Below are positions 1 through 5,944 of a stretch of 6,103 nt of DNA, in pieces (the first letter of the stretch is position 1; every line of letters begins with the position of its first letter). Source of the DNA: HGM04593 sp045589695 (lineage in GTDB: Bacteria; Bacteroidota; Bacteroidia; Bacteroidales; Bacteroidaceae); assembly GCA_045589695.1 (NCBI GenBank), contig JAZNPP010000006.1:1-6103 (forward strand), in the 5' to 3' direction. The notes under the pieces were generated by a model, which saw only the letters and a program-made list of their open reading frames with translations, was not told the DNA's origin and searched no databases. The position numbers and the translations under genes are program-made.

Positions 1-195
1 TAGGTCGGCGCCTATTAGGTTGGCGCCGCTTAGGTTGGCGTCTCTTAGGTTGGCGTCTCTTAGGTTGGCGCCTATTAGGTCGGCGTCTCTTAGGTCGGCG
101 CCTATTAGGTTGGCGTCTCTTAGGTTGGCGTCTCTTAGGTCGGCGCCTATTAGGTTGGCGTCTCTTAGGTCGGCGCCTATTAGGTTGGCGCCGCT
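1..195 (-). repeat. 13 tandem 15-bp repeats encoding pentapeptides
   Basis: Thirteen exact-length 15-bp units run without interruption from 195 to the window edge. On the minus strand each reads GCC-(A/G)AC-CTA followed by ATAGGC, AGAGAC or AGCGGC. All 13 Ala codons are GCC and all 13 Leu codons are CTA; the Asn/Asp position varies by a single base. The only other variation is in the last two codons of each unit. The array probably continues to the left. Confidence 0.95.
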
Positions 196-300
196 ATCAA
201 CAGCCTTAATAACTGCATCCTTAATTGTCGCATTCTCGCTCTTGTGCTCGAATAGCACCGAACCCCAAATTGTTTTGATTTGAATTTTTGTGTTGTTCAT
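1..300 (-). CDS. Pentapeptide-repeat protein, N-terminal part (runs off the left edge)
   Basis: Reading leftward from the ATG at 298-300 gives 100 open codons with no stop before the window edge. Residues 1-35 form a non-repetitive head beginning MNNTKIQIKTIWGSVLFEHK and containing ENATIKDAVIKAV. From about residue 36 there are 13 consecutive A(N/D)Lxx pentapeptides, with xx being Ile-Gly (5), Arg-Asp (6) or Ser-Gly (2). This is the pentapeptide-repeat family signature, which forms a right-handed quadrilateral beta-helix. Some members, such as Qnr and MfpA, mimic DNA and bind gyrase, but many phage members have no known role, and nothing here assigns one. A short head of this style before the repeats is, from memory, common in Bacteroidetes phage proteins. 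The gene lies 49 nt downstream of the DUF4373 gene on the same strand, so it is probably the next gene of the operon. The complete length and C-terminus cannot be seen. The family call is secure. Confidence 0.9.
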   Translation of the reverse strand, partial: MNNTKIQIKTIWGSVLFEHKSENATIKDAVIKAVDSGANLIGADLRDANLIGADLRDANLRDANLIGADLRDADLIGANLRDANLRDANLSGANLIGADL

Positions 301-349
301 TGTATTTAATTTTAAAATTTAACCACTTTTCGTGCGTTGTGGCGCATTT

Positions 350-1354
350 TTATTCATTGGTAAGGTAACTTATCTTTTTTGCTCCAAAACTCGCCCTAAA
401 CGCCCTAAATGCGGTTTCTCGGTTATTAATTAGAATCGTGTCGAGGATATCGCCCGCCGTGCTGTCGTTATACGTGATAATCGTGCCGTCAGTTTCAACT
501 TGAATATTGTTGAACTCGCGCAACAACTTCCACGCCTCCGGGTGTAGGTGCTCAACACTCTTAACGAAATCGAAGTACTTTCCGGCAAGGAGCTTGTTGT
601 CGCAAGCGTGGCCGCCCATCTCCTCGGGGGCGGGCTTCCACAACTTGGCCGCATATATCGGATTCTTAACCTTGCCTTTTGCCGTCTGCCAATCGAACGA
701 GGCATTCAGGTTCCAAAAGCGCTCGGCAATCCTTTCCGCCTGAATCCAACGACGCTCTACAAAAAAATATCTTTCGATCTCTCTTTTATCCTGTTGTTTT
801 GTGTCGCCATCGGCGGCACTTTCCGAATTTTTGCACAAAACAACATTATTATTTAAATTACTTAAATCATTTACTTTTCTTTCCTTTTCTTTCCTTTTCT
901 TTTCTTTACTTTTCTTTGTACCGTTTTCGGGTTCAATAGTATCTGTTTCCGATACATTTGTATTACTTTTGTATTCACTTTCCGATACATTTGTATTATT
1001 TTCCTCTTTTCCCCATCTTTTGGCGATTGCGTCGCGGCGCTTCTGCGCGATCTCCATCCGCTTCTCTATACGCTCATTTACGGCGTTACTCCAGAAGTTA
1101 GCTCCGTCGTTACTGAACAACCCGAAATCGCGAATAATGCCATCAACTACCTCGTGCGAAACGTGTAGTGCAAATGCAATGTGCTTGCTCGCAGCTAAAG
1201 ACAACTCACCGCCCTCCTCATACAACATTTCTATGATGCACCAATAGACGCCGATACCGGCAACTCCGTGATCCATCATGACATTAACAAGCTTTGTGTC
1301 GTTACGGGCGCCGAAGTCGTGAGGAAAGTAATGTGAGCCCATTTTCTTAGCCAT
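350..1354 (-). CDS. DUF4373 (Lin1244/Lin1753-like) phage replication protein
   Basis: This 334-aa protein starts at the ATG at 1354, two nt after the stop of the upstream MBL gene. An upstream in-frame TTG (1363) would overlap that gene and is less likely. Residues about 8-105 carry the DUF4373/Lin1244-Lin1753-like N-terminal domain, with YFPHDFGARNDTKL and GIGVYWCIIEMLYEEGG. This winged-helix-like domain is usual in Bacteroidetes and Firmicutes phage proteins related to DnaD-type primosome or helicase-loading factors. Residues about 116-165 are a low-complexity charged linker with two NTNVSE repeats and a Lys/Glu/Arg run (KKSKEKKRKEKERK). Residues about 185-240 form a second conserved-looking block (IERYFFVERRWIQAERIAERFWNLN). 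The C-terminal 80 residues end in AFRAFRASFGAKK. The likely role is origin recognition or helicase loading for phage replication; that is family inference, as no catalytic motif is present. Its position just after recT and the MBL gene fits a replication/recombination operon. Confidence 0.85.
   Translation of the reverse strand: MAKKMGSHYFPHDFGARNDTKLVNVMMDHGVAGIGVYWCIIEMLYEEGGELSLAASKHIAFALHVSHEVVDGIIRDFGLFSNDGANFWSNAVNERIEKRMEIAQKRRDAIAKRWGKEENNTNVSESEYKSNTNVSETDTIEPENGTKKSKEKKRKEKERKVNDLSNLNNNVVLCKNSESAADGDTKQQDKREIERYFFVERRWIQAERIAERFWNLNASFDWQTAKGKVKNPIYAAKLWKPAPEEMGGHACDNKLLAGKYFDFVKSVEHLHPEAWKLLREFNNIQVETDGTIITYNDSTAGDILDTILINNRETAFRAFRASFGAKKISYLTNE
874..917. repeat. Strand-biased polypurine/polypyrimidine tract
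   Basis: The plus strand is uninterrupted pyrimidine from 874 to 907 and, after one A at 908, continues as pyrimidine to 917. The core consists of repeated CTTTTCTTTC units. The coding (minus) strand is therefore purine-only here and encodes the Lys/Glu/Arg run of the DUF4373 linker. Such tracts can bend, slip or form triplex DNA. Confidence 0.85.
946..998 (-). repeat. Pair of 20-bp direct repeats in the DUF4373 linker
   Basis: The 20-bp plus-strand sequence TTTCCGATACATTTGTATTA occurs at 946-965 and again at 979-998, identical and 33 bp (11 codons) apart. On the coding strand each encodes NTNVSE (residues 120-125 and 131-136). Perfect nucleotide identity suggests a recent duplication or a DNA-level function. 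Confidence 0.9.
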
Positions 1355-1356
1355 AA

Positions 1357-2088
1357 TCACCAAATATTAAGATTGTTAATAATTACACCATTGTCGGCAA
1401 CATACACGCGAGCGGCAGGCGCTACAGCTTCAATGCGTCGCTTGAATTCTGCTTCGTTGCTATTGTCGTGCGATAGATGCAGGAGTACCACACATTCAAC
1501 CGGGTAGCCGTTGGCGAGTGCCTTAACAGCTCTCTCCGCCTGCTGTATCGATAAGTGCGATGCGCTTACGCGGTCGAGGTGTGTTTTATTTCCCCCGCCA
1601 CGAATTGCAATCTCTGGGCAATAGTTAGCCTCAATCATCACGACGGTAAGTCCCTCTAACAGCTCATGCGAGATATCGGGGAACTCACACAAATCGGTTG
1701 CGAATAGAATCTTTTGCCCGCTCCTCTCGATAATGAACGCGCACGGATCTGCGGCGTCATGCTTAACCCTTACGGGGGTGATGCGCCAACCGTCAATGAG
1801 TGCGCTCGTATCTACTGGATAGGTTACGACCTTGGGAATACCGAGTGCATCAAGTGTGCCCGGTGTCGCTATCGGACGAATAGAATATTGAACAGCCAAT
1901 CGCAGCGCGCTACACGCATGATCTTTGTGCTCGTGGGTAATTAATACCCCTGCATATTGCGACGGCATAATGTCGCGGATATAGTCGGAGGCTTGCGCCC
2001 CCGCTTCAATGGCGAGGGCTCGGCCATCCGTGTCCGTAAGTATGTAGCCGTTGCCGTGGCTACTACTGCCTAATATCTCCAACCTCAT
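1357..2088 (-). CDS. Metallo-beta-lactamase-fold hydrolase, YycJ/WalJ-like, probable nuclease
   Basis: This 243-aa protein starts at the ATG at 2088, four nt past the recT stop, giving the family-typical start MRLEILGSSSHGNGYIL. A longer reading from 2124 would overlap recT by 32 nt and add 12 residues with no family look. The metal-binding signature THEHKDH is at residues 51-57 (His52, His54, Asp56, His57). Likely further ligands are His110, Asp132 (FATDLCEF) and His207 (LLHLSHDNS). EANYCPE at 153-159, SASHLS at 175-180 and HLSHDN resemble the EANHD, GHLSN and HLSxxNN motifs of the YycJ/WalJ branch of MBL hydrolases, which includes nucleases. All core metal ligands seem present, so the enzyme should be active. 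The expected role is DNA or RNA hydrolysis in the cytoplasm. Standing between recT and the replication gene, it may supply the 5'-to-3' end resection that a RecT system needs, but that is inference. Family call high, substrate unknown. Confidence 0.85.
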   Translation of the reverse strand: MRLEILGSSSHGNGYILTDTDGRALAIEAGAQASDYIRDIMPSQYAGVLITHEHKDHACSALRLAVQYSIRPIATPGTLDALGIPKVVTYPVDTSALIDGWRITPVRVKHDAADPCAFIIERSGQKILFATDLCEFPDISHELLEGLTVVMIEANYCPEIAIRGGGNKTHLDRVSASHLSIQQAERAVKALANGYPVECVVLLHLSHDNSNEAEFKRRIEAVAPAARVYVADNGVIINNLNIW

Positions 2089-2092
2089 AACC

Positions 2093-3085
2093 TTAACCGA
2101 ATAAATTAGCCGCCTTTTGGTCATTCTCGGCGAAGTCTGAATACTTGCTCATATCCATAGGTTCAGGGCGTGGAGCTGCTTTCGGTTGAGGTGCCGGAGC
2201 TGTTGCCTCGGAAGTCTCCGCAATGGCTTGAGGCTCATTCGCAACCTCCTCGACCTCCTGGTAATCGGCCATAGTATCATCGTAAGCCTGAGCACCTGCC
2301 TGCTCAGCACTCTGTATAATTGCATCAAGTTGCAGATCATCGATACGCTTAGGTGTGTAATCCGTCACTTTCAATAAGCAAGTTTTACGCGCCATAGCCT
2401 CGAAGTTTCCGAGCCAACCGACGCTCTGTTTCGCGTTCGGATCTATCGGCTTGTTAGCAATCTCTACAAGGGCATCAACCGTAACCTCTCTCGCAAGTCC
2501 TTTGCCAAACATCTTGGCGTGCTCGGCAATCTGTCTGACAGTCGCGTAGTAAGTCTTCGAGAATCCGTTAATTAGACGGATGTAAGCGAAATAGCCTATC
2601 ACCTTATCGCTCTTACGCTCGCCCGATAGGTCAATTTCTCCGCTCAACTTATCAACTTTCTTCAATTCTCCCTCATATACTGGTCCGTCGTTTATGCAGG
2701 CGTAGAGCCCTGTGCGTTGGCAAAGGGTTAGAATCCCCTTATAGCCTGGTTGAAAATTCGGCTTCATGACTTTACGCCAGGTGCCGTTGAGGTCCTTGAC
2801 ATTGGTGTCATATGGGATGATGTAGGCCATTCCGAGCGCCTTGCTCAATGGCAAGCCGAGTGTTGCGGCTTTCATCGCCTCACGGATAACGTCGCCCGGG
2901 TTGCAGAGCTGCAACTTCGCATCACCGTTATATATCTCAATTATTGAGGTTAAGAACGCTCCGGCATTTTTTCCTACCGCCTGCTTGAACATTTCCACGA
3001 TATCGGGGGTTGCAATCAAACTGCGCATCTTTTCACGGTTACTCTGCACAGGCTTAGCCTGTAAGGTGTTTTTTTGTGTTGTCAT
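2093..3085 (-). CDS. recT: RecT-family single-strand DNA annealing recombinase
   Basis: The protein is 330 aa, starting from the ATG at 3085. Residues about 20-255 match the RecT core: PDIVEMFKQAVGKNAGAFLTS near the start, NPGDVIREAMKAATLGLPLSKALGMAYIIPY at 62-92, and the hallmark FQPGYKGILTLCQRTG at 111-126. WLGNFEAMARKTCLLKV at 224-240 is the usual C-terminal core helix region. RecT proteins bind single-stranded DNA, form annealing filaments and promote recombination and double-strand-break repair of phage genomes, usually with a partner exonuclease. Residues about 270-310 form an acidic, then Pro/Ala-rich, disordered linker, followed by a short tail ending KAANLFG that could be a protein-docking peptide. 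The gene begins 11 nt after the SbcC-like ATPase stop and ends 4 nt before the MBL gene start, so the three are very likely cotranscribed. No RecE, YqaJ or lambda-Exo partner is seen in the window. Confidence 0.95.
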   Translation of the reverse strand: MTTQKNTLQAKPVQSNREKMRSLIATPDIVEMFKQAVGKNAGAFLTSIIEIYNGDAKLQLCNPGDVIREAMKAATLGLPLSKALGMAYIIPYDTNVKDLNGTWRKVMKPNFQPGYKGILTLCQRTGLYACINDGPVYEGELKKVDKLSGEIDLSGERKSDKVIGYFAYIRLINGFSKTYYATVRQIAEHAKMFGKGLAREVTVDALVEIANKPIDPNAKQSVGWLGNFEAMARKTCLLKVTDYTPKRIDDLQLDAIIQSAEQAGAQAYDDTMADYQEVEEVANEPQAIAETSEATAPAPQPKAAPRPEPMDMSKYSDFAENDQKAANLFG

Positions 3086-3096
3086 AATATTTTGAA

Positions 3097-5031
3097 TTAA
3101 AATGATTGTTGAAATGTTAGTTGTTCCTCATCCGACACCTCGAGTCTAATGATCTGGCGTGCATCGCCGTAACATGGGAAGTCGTTAACGCTCTCGGCGT
3201 TATCGACAAAGATAGGCACGTTTACACCGTGCGCATCTTGAAGCGCTACGGTAATTGCGAGCTTCGATTTAATCTTATCAGCGTTGTTAATGTCGCGAAT
3301 GTTGACACCGTTAACGTATGCTTCGGCCACGTCGTTAATTCCGCCGTTGACTTGCTCCTCCGAGAATACCCACTGAATACCGGCGGGGAACCTGGCGTTA
3401 ACACTGTCGGTTATACCCTCCGCCAATAGGCGCTCATACTGCTCCGCGCGCATCTTCTTTTGCTCAGCTGAGGCAATTTCGTCGGCAATGCGTTTGTTTG
3501 CCTCCTGCAACTCAAGAATGCGTGCCCGACGCTTGTTGTCCGCTTCCGCCTTAGTTTTTGCCTCCTGTAGCTCTTGTAACTTCTGTTGCAACTCGGCAAC
3601 GCGGCGCTTCTTCTCTTCCTCATCGCTCGCTCCTGCCTCCTCGATACGTTGGATCTGTCTTCGGTGGTAGTCAATCTGATCTTGACGCTCGGCCATGTAG
3701 TCAGTAGCCTCTGCCAGCTCGATAACGGCTTCATATTCTTTCATTTCGTCGGCAATCTTTTTAACATTAACCTCAACAGCGGTTATCTCGTCGGTAATCT
3801 TGGTTTGCTTGCTGTTGAGCTCCTCGACTTGCTTTGCGTTGCTATCGAGTTTCGTTTTCACGTTCTCGGCGTTGCGGAGAATAAGTTGTAATTTGCCATT
3901 CTTCTCCTCGGTAATCTTGGCAACCTCTTTCGCTTGCCACTCCTCGCGCAAGTGGTCGGGGATAGTCTGTCCGCAGCAAGGGCAGATTATAGGAATTTCA
4001 GGGACATCGGCCAACGCTGCGCGTGCCTCGCTGTACGCGACTTTCGCGTCATTGAACTTCTTGGCCAACTCCTCCCGCTCTTGATTGAGGCGGGTTAAGT
4101 CGCCGTCATTACGGCGCAATTCGTATTTCAGGTTGTCGAGCTTGAAACTGTAATCATTGCGCTTCTTCTTAAGGTCGGCAATGGTTTTTTCGTTCTCCTC
4201 GCGAATCTTGGCGATATACTCCGCTTTTTCTCTCTCGAGGCGGTTAATCTCGGCAAGGTGCTTCGTTACCTCCTCGCTCGCCTTGGCGGTCTTAACGGCC
4301 GAAAGCTCGGCGTTAACAGCCTTAATTTCCCCATCTGTCGGGGCGGTTACGTTTGTTAGTTGGGCGAAATTCTCCTCAATCTTGGCGGTGTTGCTTTCAC
4401 TCTCTTTTTTCATCTCAGATACGCGGGCAACAACTCGCTTCTTGAACATCGCCGCAGTTTCGCCCTCCTTGAATTCGGTTGTGATATTACCACTCTCCAG
4501 GCTTGCACGTGCTTCGATTTGTGCACGCTCCATTCCGTCAACAAGGCCCAATAGGTAGGCACGGCGTTGATTAACGGGAAGTCCGAAGATCCAGTCGGCA
4601 AATGTTAGCCCCTTAACCTGTTGTCCGTTGCAATACTTCGCAATGGCGGCGTCGAACTCGGCCACGCTCACCGGAACGCCGTCAACCTCTCTAATGCCCT
4701 CCGAGCGATAGGTCGTTTCGACGCTTCCGCGCTTGCGTGTTTCCACGTCACGCTCTCCACGTGTAAGGGTGGTAACTTCGCCGTCATTCTCTACGGTCAA
4801 TGTAACTGCGTACACACCTCCGCGCATTGGTTGTTTGTCGGCCACCGGGCGACGCTCAAAGTCTGTAACGCCTGCGGCATTGCATCCGCAAAGAACAAAA
4901 CTAACAGCATCGGCAAAAGTTGATTTACCCAGGCCGTTGCGGCCAGATATCGCTACCACGCCGCTTAGATCGTATTCCGACACCCCTCGGAATCCTCTCC
5001 AATTCTCGAATTTAATTTTTGTAATCCTCAT
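3097..5031 (-). CDS. SbcC/Rad50-like AAA ATPase with zinc hook
   Basis: This 644-aa protein starts from the ATG at 5031, and MRITKIKFENWRGFRG is the normal start for SMC-like ATPases. Walker A is GRNGLGKST at 30-38. Coiled coil with heptad-like Lys/Glu/Arg runs spans roughly 200-340 and 365-535. Between them IICPCCGQTIPDH (348-360) is a CxxC zinc hook (Cys350, Cys353) like that of Rad50/SbcC. The C-terminal head has a degenerate signature region (NNADKIKSKLAITVALQ, 582-598) and a Walker B strand VPIFVDNAESV (605-615; Asp610, Glu613), a form known in phage ATPases. Rad50-type proteins clamp DNA ends and control a nuclease. At 644 aa it is much shorter than bacterial SbcC (about 1000 aa), which is usual for phage versions. 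No SbcD/Mre11 phosphoesterase gene follows; recT comes next, 11 nt downstream. The role is probably DNA-end handling during phage recombination. Family call is high, partner unknown. Confidence 0.9.
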   Translation of the reverse strand: MRITKIKFENWRGFRGVSEYDLSGVVAISGRNGLGKSTFADAVSFVLCGCNAAGVTDFERRPVADKQPMRGGVYAVTLTVENDGEVTTLTRGERDVETRKRGSVETTYRSEGIREVDGVPVSVAEFDAAIAKYCNGQQVKGLTFADWIFGLPVNQRRAYLLGLVDGMERAQIEARASLESGNITTEFKEGETAAMFKKRVVARVSEMKKESESNTAKIEENFAQLTNVTAPTDGEIKAVNAELSAVKTAKASEEVTKHLAEINRLEREKAEYIAKIREENEKTIADLKKKRNDYSFKLDNLKYELRRNDGDLTRLNQEREELAKKFNDAKVAYSEARAALADVPEIPIICPCCGQTIPDHLREEWQAKEVAKITEEKNGKLQLILRNAENVKTKLDSNAKQVEELNSKQTKITDEITAVEVNVKKIADEMKEYEAVIELAEATDYMAERQDQIDYHRRQIQRIEEAGASDEEEKKRRVAELQQKLQELQEAKTKAEADNKRRARILELQEANKRIADEIASAEQKKMRAEQYERLLAEGITDSVNARFPAGIQWVFSEEQVNGGINDVAEAYVNGVNIRDINNADKIKSKLAITVALQDAHGVNVPIFVDNAESVNDFPCYGDARQIIRLEVSDEEQLTFQQSF

Positions 5032-5066
5032 TTTTTTGTTAATAAATTGGTTAATAAATCATCTTG

Positions 5067-5198
5067 TCGCTCCCCGGGGATTCGAACCCCTGAAAATGAT
5101 TAAAGCTGGAATCGCATACCTAACTTTCACGTAATATTGCTTCCGTGTATTGAATGTAAAGAACGACCGAGGTTAACCCAACCTCGTAAAAGGGAGCG
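5067..5198 (-). ncRNA. tRNA-like RNA of 132 nt with an oversized central region
   Basis: The RNA 5' end CGCUCCC (5198-5192) is perfectly complementary, 7 of 7, to GGGAGCG (5074-5068), followed by discriminator-like A at 5067. Directly before the 3' strand lies a T arm: GGGG-UUCGAAU-CCCC (5090-5076), matching the GGTTCGANTCC consensus, with exact tRNA spacing to the acceptor strand. Near the 5' end, CGAGG-UUGGGUUAA-CCUCG (5186-5168) resembles a D arm with a GG-containing loop, although five rather than two bases separate it from the acceptor. Between D-like and T arms are about 76 nt, against roughly 23-40 in normal tRNAs. That region can form an 8-bp bulged hairpin (AAAGUUAGG, 5127-5119, with CCAGCUUU, 5109-5102), but I find no convincing 5-bp/7-nt anticodon arm. 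CCA is not encoded. It is on the operon strand, 7 nt after one gene and 35 nt before the next. It could be a noncanonical or decayed tRNA, a tRNA mimic, or an RNase P/Z processing site. Group I introns in tRNAs are longer than this insert. Confidence 0.5.
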
Positions 5199-5205
5199 CT
5201 AAGCC

Positions 5206-5463
5206 CTATAAGGCTGTATGGCCTGCAAGGGCGGTTAGTATCTCCGAACGGCTAAGCACTATCTTTGAATTCCTGGCACTGCCGGTTCTGCGGGTGCGAA
5301 TCTTATTGTCGCGGATAAGCGCACGAATCTCCGCACGTCCGTAAAGCTCCTCGGCCTTACGCACGCTGATTTCGTCATTGGTTGGTATTAATTCCTTGAC
5401 GATTCGTCGAACGGTGATCTCCACCGTCTGCGAAATAATATCGGCAATCTCTTGACGTGTCAT
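5206..5463 (-). CDS. Small helix-turn-helix protein, excisionase/MerR-like
   Basis: This 85-aa protein starts from the ATG at 5463, only 3 nt after the stop of the preceding HTH gene. Residues 1-28 form an amphipathic helix (IADIISQTVEITVRRIVKEL) that could serve for dimerisation. Residues about 31-72 look like a winged HTH of the excisionase/MerR-type helix-turn-helix family: EISVRKAEELYGRAEIRALI, then a basic segment RDNKIRTRRTG and VLSRSEILTAL, the usual pattern of helix, recognition helix and beta wing. Such phage proteins act as excisionases (recombination directionality factors) or as early-gene regulators. Without an integrase in view, either is possible. The gene lies just upstream of the tRNA-like RNA. 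The DNA-binding call is moderate and the exact role unknown. Confidence 0.65.
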   Translation of the reverse strand: MTRQEIADIISQTVEITVRRIVKELIPTNDEISVRKAEELYGRAEIRALIRDNKIRTRRTGSARNSKIVLSRSEILTALAGHTAL

Positions 5464-5466
5464 ATC

Positions 5467-5679
5467 TTATAATTCTACATTCGGGAACAACTCTTTTGTG
5501 GGCAATCCGATAGTTTCTGCCATTTTTACCGCGGTTAATGGTCCGGGCTTCTTCTTTCCTCTCAGGTAGAGGATAACGGTGTTGGGGTGGATATGGCACT
5601 CCTCCGCCAACTTGAGCACCATGGAGCGCTTCTCGCCCCGGCTAAGCTCGTTGTAGTAAGTTTGTGCGTTAATTTCCAT
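5467..5679 (-). CDS. Small Cro/CI-like HTH protein
   Basis: This 70-aa protein starts from the ATG at 5679. It overlaps the end of the upstream membrane-protein gene by 11 nt, suggesting translational coupling. Residues about 18-62 read as a compact XRE-type HTH: RSMVLKLAEECHIHPNTVILYLRGKKKPGPLTAVKMAETIGLP. LAEECHI-HPNTVILYLRG is a typical turn and recognition helix, and the protein ends TKELFPNVEL, as in many short phage regulators. It is in the first operon transcribed away from the divergent control region and may act as the Cro-like partner of the rightward repressor gene at 6020. Cro/CI-like DNA binding is well supported; which operators it binds is inference. Confidence 0.75.
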   Translation of the reverse strand: MEINAQTYYNELSRGEKRSMVLKLAEECHIHPNTVILYLRGKKKPGPLTAVKMAETIGLPTKELFPNVEL

Positions 5680-5869
5680 GTTTTAGAGTTTTAAGACCTT
5701 TGTAAAATCCAATGAAACAAATCACGGCCATAATGCCGTAAACTACTTTTGCATACACCATGAGGCTTAACGCCTCAAGTGTGTACGCTATCGGGATTAG
5801 CGCTAATAGCGCAACCCCCGTGCGAAATAGGATTCGCTCCTCGGCGGTGTAATTTTTTTGTGTTGGCAT
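5669..5869 (-). CDS. Small two-helix membrane protein of unknown function
   Basis: This 66-aa protein starts from the ATG at 5869; an in-frame TTG at 5878 is a less likely start. After a polar N-terminus (MPTQKNYTAEER) come two hydrophobic stretches, roughly residues 13-33 (ILFRTGVALLALIPIAYTLEA) and 37-57 (MVYAKVVYGIMAVICFIGFY). They are separated by a very short turn and followed by a basic tail KGLKTLKHGN, which favours a cytoplasmic C-terminus by the positive-inside rule. I do not recognise a family. As the first leftward gene it would be expressed earliest. Small membrane proteins in this place in phages can be superinfection-exclusion or toxin-like products, but nothing here shows that. 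Its end overlaps the HTH gene start by 11 nt. Confidence 0.65.
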   Translation of the reverse strand: MPTQKNYTAEERILFRTGVALLALIPIAYTLEALSLMVYAKVVYGIMAVICFIGFYKGLKTLKHGN

Positions 5870-5893
5870 ATATCTCAATTTTGAAAAAGTTTA

Positions 5894-5901
5894 TAACTTT
5901 G
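5894..5901 (+). promoter_or_regulatory. Candidate -7 element of the rightward repressor promoter
   Basis: The plus strand also reads TAACTTTG here, in the mirror arm of the inverted repeat. It points toward the repressor gene and would give a leader of about 110 nt to the ATG at 6020. A TTTTG at 5879-5883 is too close (10 nt) for a standard -33 element. The site may instead be one half of an operator. Confidence 0.35.
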
Positions 5902-5907
5902 TAATAA

Positions 5908-5926
5908 ACAATGTAACATACAATGT
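5908..5926. promoter_or_regulatory. Candidate operator repeats (ACAATGT twice)
   Basis: ACAATGT occurs at 5908-5914 and 5920-5926, 12 bp apart, near the centre of the larger inverted repeat and between the two candidate -7 elements. Placement fits repressor or Cro-like binding; neither which protein binds nor whether binding occurs can be told from sequence. Confidence 0.35.
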
Positions 5927-5944
5927 TTATTGCTTTGTGCAATA

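Larger units (their letters stand above)
837..998. other. Possible replication origin inside the DUF4373 gene
   Basis: Three elements sit together in the linker-coding part of the putative initiator gene: two identical 20-bp repeats (946-965, 979-998), a purine-asymmetric tract (874-917), and a strongly AT-rich stretch (837-873). The same order of iterons, purine-rich asymmetric strand and AT-rich melting region inside the initiator gene is known from ori-lambda in gene O. Only the analogy supports this call; there are just two iteron candidates, and low-complexity linkers are common in this family. Treat it as a hypothesis. Confidence 0.25.

Noticed and set aside
1..195. Short tandem repeats considered as a CRISPR array or iterons
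   Set aside because: Units are 15 bp, directly adjacent with no spacers, and translate in one frame to A(N/D)Lxx pentapeptides.
20..283. Plus-strand frame of repeated RLASLRLAP
   Set aside because: It is the antisense reading of the pentapeptide-repeat gene; low-complexity composition is forced by the 15-bp DNA repeat.
333..350. Hairpin TGCG-CGCA followed by T-run, considered as a terminator
   Set aside because: The stem is only 4 bp and the T-run lies on the plus strand, where no gene ends; it would not terminate the minus-strand operon.
2089..2124. Longer N-terminus for the MBL-fold protein
   Set aside because: It would overlap recT by 32 nt and add residues before the family-typical MRLEILGSSS start.
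5102..5117. Mini-frame AUG-CGA-UUC-CAG-CUU-UAA in the central hairpin of the tRNA-like RNA, considered as a tmRNA-like tag
   Set aside because: Five codons are easily found by chance; there is no tag-like Ala-rich end and no pseudoknot set, and the RNA is far shorter than tmRNA.
4733..5134. Plus-strand frame ending with APRGFEPLK
   Set aside because: It is antisense to the ATPase gene; the RGFEPL motif is the known artefact of translating the complement of a tRNA T arm, and it instead helped reveal the tRNA-like RNA.
5375..5599. 74-aa minus-strand frame rich in Arg/Pro
   Set aside because: It overlaps both small HTH genes in another frame and has no domain-like features.
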